13,693 bases of DNA. Source: Actinocrinis sp035650855 (lineage in GTDB: Bacteria > Actinomycetota > Actinomycetes > Streptomycetales > Catenulisporaceae). This document shows, one piece after another, positions 1-6,057 of this stretch. The translations under genes and the position numbers were made by a program. The notes beneath the pieces were generated by a model, which worked only from the letters and a program-made list of their open reading frames with translations, made no database searches and was not told the origin of the DNA. The stretch's first letter is position 1. Every line of letters starts with the position of its first letter. Location: the NCBI RefSeq assembly GCF_035650855.1, contig NZ_DASRGV010000325.1, forward strand, positions 1 to 13,693, given 5' to 3'.

Positions 1-1
1 G

Positions 2-157
2 GACGGCAAGTGGCTCTTCTACGTCGATGACATCAGCAACAACATGAGCGCTGTCGGCCCGCTGCGCAACAGCGGCACCGGCAACTACTGGGGCGGCTAC
101 AACTACAGCCAGAGCTACATGAACAACTACAACACCATGTACGGCTCGCACAGCTGA
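2..157 (+). CDS. C-terminus of an unrecognised Asn/Tyr-rich protein (partial, 5' end outside the window)
   Basis: The first 51 codons form an open frame that enters from the left edge and ends in TGA at 155-157. Codon third positions are almost all G or C, so it is very likely coding. The visible tail is rich in Asn, Tyr, Gly and Ser, for example GNYWGGYNYSQSY, and has no Cys, membrane segment or motif I recognise. Such a polar, aromatic tail suits a secreted or surface protein, but that is inference from composition alone. It is followed after about 40 bases by a hairpin, so it probably ends its own transcription unit. No function is assigned. Confidence 0.6.
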   Translation, partial: DGKWLFYVDDISNNMSAVGPLRNSGTGNYWGGYNYSQSYMNNYNTMYGSHS

Positions 158-196
158 CCCAGCGCCGGACCGACGGTCCATCTGAAATACCCACAA

Positions 197-231
197 CGTC
201 CCGCGCCGGTGCCGCACACCGGCGCGGGACG
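197..231 (+). terminator. Perfect 14-bp hairpin terminator
   Basis: The arms at 197-210 and 218-231 (CGTCCCGCGCCGGT and its exact complement) enclose the 7-base loop gccgcac. There is no T-run after the stem, which is common for terminators in high-GC actinobacteria. Its position 40 bases after the stop at 155-157 and before the kinase gene supports a terminator role. Confidence 0.75.
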
Positions 232-293
232 GCCTGAGTAAGAGCCCTGTCCCGAACCCACGCATCCGCAGCGAGCCCGACCAGGGGGGACCT

Positions 294-2099
294 GTGACCA
301 GCACCGACCACCACTACTCGCAGCAGATCGACGAAGGAGCCCTGATCGCGGGCCGTTACCGGCTCTCGCGCTGGCTCGGCCTCGGCGCGATGGGCGAGGT
401 GTGGGCGGCGCGGGACGAACGGCTGAGCCGGGACGTCGCGGTCAAGCTCGTGCTCGGCGACCCGAGCGCCGATCCGGAGACCGCGGACCGGTTCACCCGC
501 GAGGCGATCGCGGTGGCCCGGATCACCCACCCTAACGTGGTCGCGGTCTACGACCAGGGCGAGTACCAGCGGCACCAGTTCGTCGTGATGGAGCTGGTCA
601 CCGGCTGCAACCTGGACGAGCTGCGCGGCGGGCGCCCGATGCCGATCGGCGCGGCGCTGGCCATCGGAGTGCAGATCAGCCGGGCGCTTGAAGCCGCGCA
701 CGAGGCCGGGGTGCTGCACCGGGACATCAAACCGGCCAACATCATGGTCAGCCACGACGGCATGGTGAAGGTCCTGGACTTCGGCATCGCCGGGTTCCTG
801 CAGGGCGCCGGGTTCACCGAGCGGCTGACCCGCACCGGCGCCAACAGTCTCGGCACCCCCGCGTATACGGCCCCTGAGCGCATCATGGGCGGCCAGGCGA
901 CCGTGCAGTCCGACCTCTACTCGGTCGGCTGCATCCTCTACGTCCTGCTGACCGGCCTGCCCCCGTTCCCGGCCGACGACAGCCTGACCATTCTGCACCG
1001 CCACCTGCACGACGAGCCGACCGCGGTGCGGCACTGGCGGCCCGAGGTGGCCCCCGAGATCGACCAGCTGGTGCTGTGGCTGCTGGCGAAGGAGCCGGCC
1101 GCGCGGCCGGCCTCCGCGGCGATCGTGGCCGGCCGGCTGGAGTCGCTGGCCATGGCTTACCCGAACGCCAGCGCCGACGCCGCCCACGAGCAGACCCTCG
1201 ACGAACTGTTCGGCGCGACCACGGCCACCCAGATGGTGCCGCTCGTCGAACTGGACCTGGAGCAGGACGACACGCCGGACTTCGGCCTCGCCGCACTGCG
1301 GGAGCGCAACGGCGAGGACGGCGGCAGGCCGAGGCCGCGCGGCGAGGGCCGCGACGGCAATCGGGGCGGCGGTCGCGGCGGGTCGAAGAAGGACGCTGAC
1401 GGCGGCTACGTGAAGACCGCGCGCAAACGGCGCGCGCCGGCCGCCTTCCTGGTGGTCAGCATCATCGCCGGCCTGACCCTCGGCGTCGTGCTCAGCCGCC
1501 AGGCCATGACCGGTCACGGCAGTGTGATCGGCGCGATGCCGAGCGCCGACGCGCCCAAGGCGACGATGCAGACCCCTGCGATGACCGGCGGCAGCCAGGC
1601 CGCGAAGCCCGGAACGGGAACGGGCGGCGGGGCAGGTGCCGCCTCGGCGATGCCCTCCGCCTCCGGGATGGGCATGGCCGGCACCGGAGGTACCGGCGCC
1701 ACCACGGGTACGACCTCGAAGACGACGAACCAGGGCACGATGTCGACGGTCACGCCGCCCGCGCCGATCACGCCTTACCTGCGTTACACCGCGGCCGCGC
1801 CCGGCAACGGCGGCTGCACGAAGCTGGCCCCCGGGCAGTTCGAGTGCACCGTGGGCGGCACCATGGGCGCGCTGGTGTTCCAGGCGGGAACGCTGAACCA
1901 GTCGGGCACGATCGGCTCGGGACCCCAGCCGTTCTACTGCCAGTCCTCCGGCGCCGAGCACACCTTCAAGAACCTGCGCAACCACTGGTGGGCGTGGACC
2001 GAGTCGGCGCAGGGCACCTTCGGCTGGGTATCAGCGATCGACCTCAGCGGCGGCGCCAACGACCAGCCGGAGCCCGGCCTGCCCTTCTGCGGCACCTGA
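294..2099 (+). CDS. Transmembrane Ser/Thr protein kinase (PknB-type) with a secreted SH3-like domain
   Basis: This 601-residue eukaryotic-type kinase starts at GTG 294 behind AGGGGGGA at 283-290. The kinase domain covers about residues 20-285: glycine loop G29-x-G31-x-x-G34, ATP lysine K51, catalytic HRDIKPAN 142-149, DFG 162-164, GT-P 187-189 and APE 193-195. A basic, Gly/Arg-rich juxtamembrane stretch (about 335-380) leads to one membrane helix at about 383-400. A Gly/Ala/Thr/Ser/Met-rich linker follows, then a compact ectodomain (about 495-601) with four Cys (508, 518, 549, 599) and an SH3-like end containing WWAWTES, GWVSAIDLSGG and PGLPFC. All catalytic residues are present, so it should be active. 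There are no PASTA repeats. By topology it should sense something outside the membrane and phosphorylate cytoplasmic proteins; ligand and substrates are unknown. It appears monocistronic, between two hairpins. Confidence 0.95.
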   Translation: MTSTDHHYSQQIDEGALIAGRYRLSRWLGLGAMGEVWAARDERLSRDVAVKLVLGDPSADPETADRFTREAIAVARITHPNVVAVYDQGEYQRHQFVVMELVTGCNLDELRGGRPMPIGAALAIGVQISRALEAAHEAGVLHRDIKPANIMVSHDGMVKVLDFGIAGFLQGAGFTERLTRTGANSLGTPAYTAPERIMGGQATVQSDLYSVGCILYVLLTGLPPFPADDSLTILHRHLHDEPTAVRHWRPEVAPEIDQLVLWLLAKEPAARPASAAIVAGRLESLAMAYPNASADAAHEQTLDELFGATTATQMVPLVELDLEQDDTPDFGLAALRERNGEDGGRPRPRGEGRDGNRGGGRGGSKKDADGGYVKTARKRRAPAAFLVVSIIAGLTLGVVLSRQAMTGHGSVIGAMPSADAPKATMQTPAMTGGSQAAKPGTGTGGGAGAASAMPSASGMGMAGTGGTGATTGTTSKTTNQGTMSTVTPPAPITPYLRYTAAAPGNGGCTKLAPGQFECTVGGTMGALVFQAGTLNQSGTIGSGPQPFYCQSSGAEHTFKNLRNHWWAWTESAQGTFGWVSAIDLSGGANDQPEPGLPFCGT

Positions 2100-2120
2100 G
2101 CCCGCGCCGGACGAACGCGA

Positions 2121-2163
2121 CCCCGGCCCGCAGCGCGCGGATACCACGCGCTGCGGGCCGGGG
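2121..2163. terminator. Strong bidirectional terminator between convergent kinase and lipase genes
   Basis: The arms 2121-2137 and 2147-2163 are perfect 17-bp complements (CCCCGGCCCGCAGCGCG and its complement) with the 9-base loop cggatacca. On the plus strand the stem is followed by cctttctt, a short pyrimidine tract. It lies 22 bases after the kinase stop and 27 bases beyond the stop of the opposing lipase gene, so it can serve both. Confidence 0.9.
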
Positions 2164-2189
2164 CCTTTCTTGTGTCGCCGCCGCTTCGC

Positions 2190-3233
2190 TCAGCCGCCGA
2201 GTATCGGAAGCACCAGCGTGCAGCCGACCGCCACGTGATGCGCCGGATCGAGGGCGTTGAGCACGTCGTTCAACGCCATCGGGTCGTAGATGACGGCCAG
2301 GTGATCGGCGAAGTCAAGGCCGCATTGGTTCTGCAACGTGATGTTGGTGACCGAGGGCCCCGACAGGAACTGCGTCGTGTACGGCGTGACGACTTCGTCG
2401 TACTTGGTTGAGATGACTGTGTAGCGCACCCCTGACGCGGTGTCGCCGCCCGCGTTGAGGTTGGCCAGGAACGACGAACCCACGGCCTGCTCCGTGCACG
2501 CCGCGCAGAGCGAGCCGAGGAAAGACGACCCACCGGGGAACGCGGACAGCAGGCCGAACAGGCCGTCCAGGGTCGTGCCGTGGTTGGACGGAGAGAGCCC
2601 GACCAAGGCGTCGACCTTCGCGGCGCCGCCGAGGAAGTCGAGGTAGTAGCGCGGCATCATGCCGCCCTGGGAGTGGCCGACGATGTCCACCTTCGCCGCG
2701 CCGGTCGCGGCCAGGACCCGGTCGACGAACGCGGACAGCTGCCCGGCGCTCGCGGCGATCTCCTGGTAGCCCTGGAACAGGCTGCCCGAGGCGCCGCCGT
2801 AGTTGAGCGCGAAGACGCAGTAGCCGTGGTCGGCCAGCAGCGGGGAGAGGGCTTGCCAGGAGTCTGTCATGTCGCCGAACGTGCCGTGCACGAGGACGAC
2901 GGGATACGGATGCGTCGCAGTGGGCTTACAGCCGAAGTCGTTCGAGCCGGGCGGTGAGGCGCCGGGCGTGAACAGTTCGGCGGTGATCCCGGCCGCGAAG
3001 CTGTAGACGACGGGGTAGTTGGCGGACGCCGTGGCGGGTCCGGCGGCGGTGGCCAGGCTGGTCGTACCGACGACGGCGGCGACCGTGAGCGCGGACAGCG
3101 TTGTTCGAGAGAGCGTTGTCCGAAACAGCGTCGATCGGACTCGCCGCGCGGGGCGGGTACGTCGGTCGGCGCGACGCTGCGCCGGTGGAGCTGAGACAGG
3201 GGGCTGCGAAGGGTGTGGGTGGGCCGGAGCCAT
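2190..3233 (-). CDS. Secreted triacylglycerol lipase / esterase (alpha/beta hydrolase, class 2 lipase family)
   Basis: This exported lipase has 347 residues from ATG 3233. That start is chosen over the in-frame GTG at 3293 because CCTCC at 3239-3243 (GGAGG on the coding strand) sits 5 bases upstream. A long Arg-rich n-region is followed by a hydrophobic segment and a probable cleavage after ATASA (about residue 71), leaving a mature enzyme of about 276 residues. The oxyanion loop is HGTFG at 116-120 and the nucleophile is S188 in GHSQG. The likely acid is D279 in KYDEVVTPY and the likely histidine H311 in DHLAV. Six Cys in the mature part could form disulfides. The layout matches actinobacterial extracellular lipases of the Lipase_2 type, which cleave ester bonds of glycerides. 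It is preceded by its own promoter with clustered dyads. The exact substrate (triglyceride or short ester) cannot be told. Confidence 0.92.
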   Translation of the reverse strand: MAPAHPHPSQPPVSAPPAQRRADRRTRPARRVRSTLFRTTLSRTTLSALTVAAVVGTTSLATAAGPATASANYPVVYSFAAGITAELFTPGASPPGSNDFGCKPTATHPYPVVLVHGTFGDMTDSWQALSPLLADHGYCVFALNYGGASGSLFQGYQEIAASAGQLSAFVDRVLAATGAAKVDIVGHSQGGMMPRYYLDFLGGAAKVDALVGLSPSNHGTTLDGLFGLLSAFPGGSSFLGSLCAACTEQAVGSSFLANLNAGGDTASGVRYTVISTKYDEVVTPYTTQFLSGPSVTNITLQNQCGLDFADHLAVIYDPMALNDVLNALDPAHHVAVGCTLVLPILGG

Positions 3234-3238
3234 GGAGT

Positions 3239-3243
3239 CCTCC
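3239..3243 (-). promoter_or_regulatory. Shine-Dalgarno that sets the lipase start
   Basis: GGAGG on the minus strand, 5 bases before ATG 3233. The alternative in-frame GTG at 3291-3293 has no such site and lies only about 20 bases from the predicted transcription start. Confidence 0.8.
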
Positions 3244-3295
3244 GTGACAGGACAGGAAATGCACGGAGCCGGTCGCGGCATTGCGACCGTCACAG

Positions 3296-3349
3296 CTACC
3301 GGCCGGTAGTATTACTGGACGGTAAGTGAGCCTTGTCACACTGACAAGG
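3296..3349. promoter_or_regulatory. Three clustered dyad symmetries over the lipase promoter (candidate operators)
   Basis: Three palindromes lie within 54 bases. CTACCGGCCGGTAG at 3296-3309 is perfect. TTACTGGACGGTAA at 3312-3325 is imperfect and shares the form yTACyGGmCGGTAr with the first. CCTTGTCAcacTGACAAGG at 3331-3349 has 8-bp arms. The second overlaps the predicted -10, the third contains the -35, and the first sits just after the predicted start. The centres of the first two are 16 bp apart. This is a typical layout for repressor binding by a TetR- or GntR-like dimer; the regulator is not in the window. Confidence 0.55.
3319..3347 (-). promoter_or_regulatory. Predicted sigma-70-type promoter of the lipase gene
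   Basis: On the minus strand a -35 box TTGTCA (plus coordinates 3342-3347) and a -10 box TACCGT (3319-3324) are 17 bases apart. An unusually A+T-rich stretch lies just upstream (about 3352-3385). The start of transcription would be near 3312, giving a leader of about 80 bases before ATG 3233. This is a motif prediction and is not mapped. Confidence 0.6.
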
Positions 3350-3407
3350 GCTTTGCGTAGATATTAATTGACGTAACGGAAATAGCCGGGTAACCCGCGC
3401 CGAGCGG

Positions 3408-4811
3408 CTACTGCACGCTGGCTCTGGTCTCCGCCTCGATCACTTCCTGGGCGGCGCGCTGCTCCATCGCGGTGCGCGCGAAGACCTGCTGCGCGGTGAC
3501 CGCGCGCTCGGAGCGGCCGCGGCCGACGAAGCTGACCGCCCAGTGCATGACCGTGGTCACCCGATGCTTGAAGCCGACCAGGTACATGAGGTGCACCACC
3601 AGCCAGAGCAGCCACGCGACGAACCCGCTGAGCCTCAGCTTGCCGATGCTGGCCACGGCGTTGAACCGGGAGACCGTCGCCATGCTCCCCTTGTCGTGGT
3701 AGTGGAACGGCTCGCCCGCCGGCTTGCCCTCCAACCGCAGCTGGATCTGGCGCGCGGCGTGCCGGCCGCTCTGGATGGCGACCTGCGCGACGCCCGGCAG
3801 GTTGTCCAGCGCCATCAGGTCGCCGACCACGTACACGTTCGGGAATCCGGGCAGCGAGCAGTCCGGGTTCACCTTCACCCGGCCGGCCCGGTCCACTTCG
3901 GCCCCGGCGTGGTCGGCCAGAATCCGGCCGAGCGGGGAGGCGGAGACGCCCGCCGCCCAGATCTTGGTCAGCGCCTCGATCCGCTCGTGCCCGCCGTCCT
4001 GGGTCTTGATCTCGATGCCGCCGGCGTCGAGGCCGACCACCATCGCGCCCAGGTGGATCTCGACGCCGAGCTTGCGCAGCCGGTCCGCGGCCTTGGTGGA
4101 GAGCGGATCGCCGAAGGCGGGCAGCACCATCGGCGCGGCGTCGAGCAGCACGATGCGCGCCTTGCGGGTGTCGATCCGGCGGAACTCCCCCACCAGCGCG
4201 CGGTGGGCCAGCTCGGCGATCTGCCCCGAGATCTCGACCCCGGTCGCCCCGGCGCCGACCACGACGAACGTCAGCCGCCGGCGCTCCACCTCGGGGTCGG
4301 GCTCCAGTTCGGCCAGCTCGAAGGCGCCGAAGATGCGGCCGCGCAGCTCGAGCGCGTCGTCGATGCTCTTGAGGCCGGGGGCGAACTCGGCGAACTGGTC
4401 GTTGCCGAAGTAGGACTGCGTGGCCCCGGTCGCGACGATGAGGCTGTCGTACTCGACGTGGAACAGGTCGCCGCGGCCGGGCGCGCGCGCGGTGACCTTG
4501 CGGGCGCTCGGGTCGATGTCGGTGACCTCGCCGAGCAGCACCCGCACGTTGCGCTGCCTGGCCAGGATCTCCCGGGTCGCCGGGGCCACCTCGCCCTGGG
4601 AGAGGATGCCGGTGGCGACCTGGTACAGCAGCGGCTGGAACAGGTGGTGCGGAGTGGCGGCGACCACGGTGACCTGTACGTTCGCGTGCCGCAAGGCGCG
4701 GGTCGCGAACAGGCCGCCGAAGCCGGAGCCGATGATCACGACCCGGTGGGTGGCGCCCCCGTCAATCGGGTATCCGGTCTCATCGGTCAAGGGGCGTGTC
4801 TCATCAGTCAT
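3408..4811 (-). CDS. ndh: Type II NADH:quinone oxidoreductase (NDH-2)
   Basis: This single-subunit, non-proton-pumping enzyme passes electrons from NADH through FAD to the quinone pool at the inner face of the membrane. It has 467 residues from ATG 4811, with GGGAGG (4818-4823) 6 bases upstream; the open frame runs further back to 4913 but lacks support there. An FAD Rossmann motif GSGFGG lies at 28-33 and HHLFQPLLYQVATG at 55-68. The second nucleotide-binding motif VVGAGATGVEISG is at 184-196. VYVVGD at 326-331 and the quinone-site-type AQVAIQSGRHAA (342-353) follow. DKGSMATVSR precedes a hydrophobic C-terminal anchor at about 395-430. The sequence closely resembles mycobacterial Ndh as I remember it, including Ala where many families have an acidic residue after the second beta strand. 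It is transcribed alone, upstream of the lipase but separated by that gene's promoter. Confidence 0.96.
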   Translation of the reverse strand: MTDETRPLTDETGYPIDGGATHRVVIIGSGFGGLFATRALRHANVQVTVVAATPHHLFQPLLYQVATGILSQGEVAPATREILARQRNVRVLLGEVTDIDPSARKVTARAPGRGDLFHVEYDSLIVATGATQSYFGNDQFAEFAPGLKSIDDALELRGRIFGAFELAELEPDPEVERRRLTFVVVGAGATGVEISGQIAELAHRALVGEFRRIDTRKARIVLLDAAPMVLPAFGDPLSTKAADRLRKLGVEIHLGAMVVGLDAGGIEIKTQDGGHERIEALTKIWAAGVSASPLGRILADHAGAEVDRAGRVKVNPDCSLPGFPNVYVVGDLMALDNLPGVAQVAIQSGRHAARQIQLRLEGKPAGEPFHYHDKGSMATVSRFNAVASIGKLRLSGFVAWLLWLVVHLMYLVGFKHRVTTVMHWAVSFVGRGRSERAVTAQQVFARTAMEQRAAQEVIEAETRASVQ

Positions 4812-4817
4812 GCTCAG

Positions 4818-4823
4818 CCTCCC
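4818..4823 (-). promoter_or_regulatory. Shine-Dalgarno that sets the ndh start
   Basis: GGGAGG on the minus strand, 6 bases before ATG 4811. This picks MTDETRPL as the N-terminus and places the NAD/FAD fold about 25 residues in, the usual distance for Ndh. Confidence 0.8.
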
Positions 4824-5059
4824 AGCTTCTACCTGCCCGACGCGTGACCTCCGCCAGTGCACCCAGACGTACCCATCACCACCAAACCCACACCAGAGCA
4901 TCGGCCGCGTCAAGCCAAAGCCGCCATGCGGTGTTCCGGCCGCGATGAACGGACCCTGATTCGACTGCGCGGCGCGGCGGTGCGCTGGCCGCTTTCCGGC
5001 GAACGCGGACCTCCCTTCTGGTGCCGAACGCGCGAACCGGAACGGGTGCGCCGTTCTGC

Positions 5060-5065
5060 TACGCT
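5060..5065 (+). promoter_or_regulatory. Candidate -10 element for the small membrane protein transcript
   Basis: TACGCT fits the actinobacterial TAnnnT form and is followed by 7 bases and then an ATG (5073), the geometry of a leaderless transcript. No good TTGACA-like -35 is visible. A GGAAC at 5039-5043 lies upstream and could hint at an ECF-type sigma factor, but the match of the partner box is incomplete. Confidence 0.4.
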
Positions 5066-5072
5066 CGCGATG

Positions 5073-5132
5073 ATGTGCCCGGTGTCAGGACGATTCGTCC
5101 CCGCCGGGACGGGGTCTCCACGAGGTCTCTAG
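5073..5132 (+). CDS. Possible leaderless 19-codon upstream ORF
   Basis: ATG 5073 lies 7 bases after TACGCT and opens a short frame, MCPVSGRFVPAGTGSPRGL, that stops at TAG 5130-5132. The stop codon overlaps the AGGGGG (5131-5136) that serves as ribosome-binding site for the next gene at 5144, so a ribosome ending here would sit on that site. This suggests translational coupling or a regulatory leader peptide. It carries one Cys codon only, fewer than known cysteine attenuators. It could equally be chance: nothing but position supports translation. Confidence 0.35.
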   Translation: MCPVSGRFVPAGTGSPRGL

Positions 5133-5143
5133 GGGGTGGCGCG

Positions 5144-5380
5144 GTGGCTGCCGTGCTCACTGGCAACGGCGTCTTCCGGTTTCCGCTTCGCCGGCTCGGC
5201 CACGGCGGTTTCGGACACGGGTTCTTCCACCACCTGGCCTGGCACGCACTGTGGCGGTTCAGCCTCGGGTCCTTCTTGATCTGGATCGTGGTACTGCTCG
5301 TCGTCGCGCTGGTGGTGCGGCGGCTGGTGTTTCGGCGCCGCACCGGCACGCCGTGGCGCGGGCCGTCCGACCGGTTCTGA
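5144..5380 (+). CDS. Small His-rich single-pass membrane protein, function unknown
   Basis: The gene encodes 78 residues from GTG 5144, with AGGGGG at 5131-5136 placed 7 bases upstream. The N-terminal third is basic, then rich in Gly, His and Phe (His at 20, 25, 29, 30 and 34: HGGFGHGFFHHLAWH). One hydrophobic helix follows at about 42-58 (FLIWIVVLLVVALVV). The Arg-rich tail RRLVFRRR should stay in the cytoplasm and put the His cluster outside or at the membrane surface. Clustered His could bind metal or haem, but that is inference. I do not recognise a family. Good G/C third positions, a ribosome-binding site and a hairpin at its stop codon argue that it is a real gene. It is divergent from ndh, so a respiratory link is possible but unproven. 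Confidence 0.65.
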   Translation: MAAVLTGNGVFRFPLRRLGHGGFGHGFFHHLAWHALWRFSLGSFLIWIVVLLVVALVVRRLVFRRRTGTPWRGPSDRF

Positions 5381-5401
5381 CCAGCCGTCCGGCGGCTGGT
5401 C
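5379..5401 (+). terminator. Hairpin terminator overlapping the stop codon
   Basis: GACCAGCCG (5379-5387) and CGGCTGGTC (5393-5401) pair over 9 bp around the loop tccgg. The stem begins inside the TGA of the small membrane protein gene. There is no T-run. Confidence 0.6.
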
Positions 5402-5445
5402 CCAGGCGTCACACCGAACCGGCGAACGCGGGCCGGTACCAGGCG

Positions 5446-5451
5446 TAGCCT
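5446..5451 (+). promoter_or_regulatory. -10 element of a leaderless promoter
   Basis: TAGCCT lies exactly 7 bases before GTG 5459, so the transcript would start at or next to the start codon. No ribosome-binding site is seen before this gene, which agrees with leaderless translation. No clear -35 is seen. Confidence 0.6.
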
Positions 5452-5458
5452 CGGCCTG

Positions 5459-6025
5459 GTGAGCGAGTTTTACGAAGCCCGCATCCGCGCCGAGTGGCCG
5501 GACTGGACCTTCGGCGCGCACCAGGCCGCCGCGCGCGCCGCGGCGGCCGAGGATCTCGTCGCGCTGCGCCGCCGCTACCCGGACCTGACCGCGGACGAGC
5601 TCGCCCGGCTCGCCGAGTCTTGGCGGCCGGACCGCGCGTCGGGCCCGTATTTCCCGTTCACCGCGGCGCCGGCCGAGCCCAGCGGCGCGGTGGCGCACAA
5701 CGGCGGCGAACCCGGCCTGATCACGGTCAGCGCCACGTTCGTCAAAGCCCTTATGCGCGAGTTGCAGACTCAGGCCCCTGCCGCGCTCGCCGCGTTGCTG
5801 GACCGCTGGGCCGAGCAGCGGCGGCACGCCGAGCGCGCGGGCACCCGCCGCATACCGGCCAAGCCCCCGCGGGTGGCGCTGGTCCTCCCCCGCGACGAGT
5901 CCCGCTGGCCGGCCGAATCCTGGCCGAGCCTGTCCGCCCTCGACCTGGAAGCGCCCGAGTTCGACGGGACGGCGCTGCACTGGGACGCCGAGTCAGCTCT
6001 CTGGCTCGCCCTGCCGTTCAGCTGA
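5459..6025 (+). CDS. Conserved-looking hypothetical protein of 188 residues
   Basis: This soluble protein has no signal peptide or membrane segment. It starts at GTG 5459, which has no Shine-Dalgarno but a -10 box at the leaderless distance. The first 55 residues are Ala/Arg/Glu-rich and probably helical (FYEARIRAEWPDW, then ALRRRYPDLTADELARLAESW). The middle has a turn-rich stretch GPYFPFTAAP, then TVSATFVKALMRELQTQAPAALAALLDRWAEQRRHAERAG, mostly helical. The C-terminus is acidic with several Trp and ends LWLALPFS. I do not recognise a family. G/C third positions are consistent along the length, which supports it over a long open frame on the opposite strand. It is convergent with the ABC permease gene and appears monocistronic. 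Confidence 0.75.
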   Translation: MSEFYEARIRAEWPDWTFGAHQAAARAAAAEDLVALRRRYPDLTADELARLAESWRPDRASGPYFPFTAAPAEPSGAVAHNGGEPGLITVSATFVKALMRELQTQAPAALAALLDRWAEQRRHAERAGTRRIPAKPPRVALVLPRDESRWPAESWPSLSALDLEAPEFDGTALHWDAESALWLALPFS

Positions 6026-6031
6026 GCCGCG

Positions 6032-6050
6032 GCCGGCGGCTGCAGCCGGC
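6032..6050. terminator. Weak hairpin between convergent genes
   Basis: GCCGGC at 6032-6037 and again at 6045-6050, self-complementary 6-bp arms around ggctgca, lie in the 32 bases between the 188-residue gene and the ABC permease stop. An overlapping palindrome CCGGCGCCGG (6046-6055) could compete. Without a T-run it is only a modest terminator candidate. Confidence 0.4.
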
Positions 6051-6057
6051 GCCGGTA

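Larger units (their letters stand above)
4824..5143. other. Divergent intergenic region between ndh and the small membrane protein gene
   Basis: About 330 bases lie between the two start codons with no long convincing gene. On the minus strand a possible ndh -35 TTGACG (plus 4908-4913) is followed at 17 bases by TGGGTT (4885-4890), a poor -10, so this promoter is only a weak guess. On the plus strand the right end holds TACGCT at 5060-5065 and a 19-codon open frame at 5073-5132, listed separately. Open frames running through from both neighbours look like upstream extensions without ribosome-binding sites. Confidence 0.5.

Noticed and set aside
33..1985. A 650-codon open frame on the minus strand opposite the kinase gene
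   Set aside because: It mirrors the kinase gene in a high-GC region, its translation is Arg/Gly/His-rich without any domain, and the kinase frame carries every catalytic motif.
3234..3293. N-terminal extension of the lipase to GTG 3293
   Set aside because: It has no ribosome-binding site, lies very close to the predicted transcription start, and would put 20 extra residues before an already long signal peptide.
3331..3349. Terminator for ndh
   Set aside because: The 8-bp arms around only 3 bases contain a -35 box and lack a T-run; an operator is the better reading, though some termination cannot be excluded.
4632..4670. Loss of the FAD-ribose acidic residue in Ndh (Ala after the second beta strand)
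   Set aside because: As far as I recall, mycobacterial Ndh also has Ala there, so this looks like a lineage trait and not a defect.
3543..4847. A 434-codon plus-strand open frame opposite ndh
   Set aside because: It is a shadow of the ndh codon pattern; the minus frame has complete NDH-2 motifs and a ribosome-binding site.
5129..5980. A 283-codon minus-strand open frame across the small membrane protein and the 188-residue gene
   Set aside because: It spans the hairpin at 5379-5401 and two plus-strand genes with better third-position bias and start signals.
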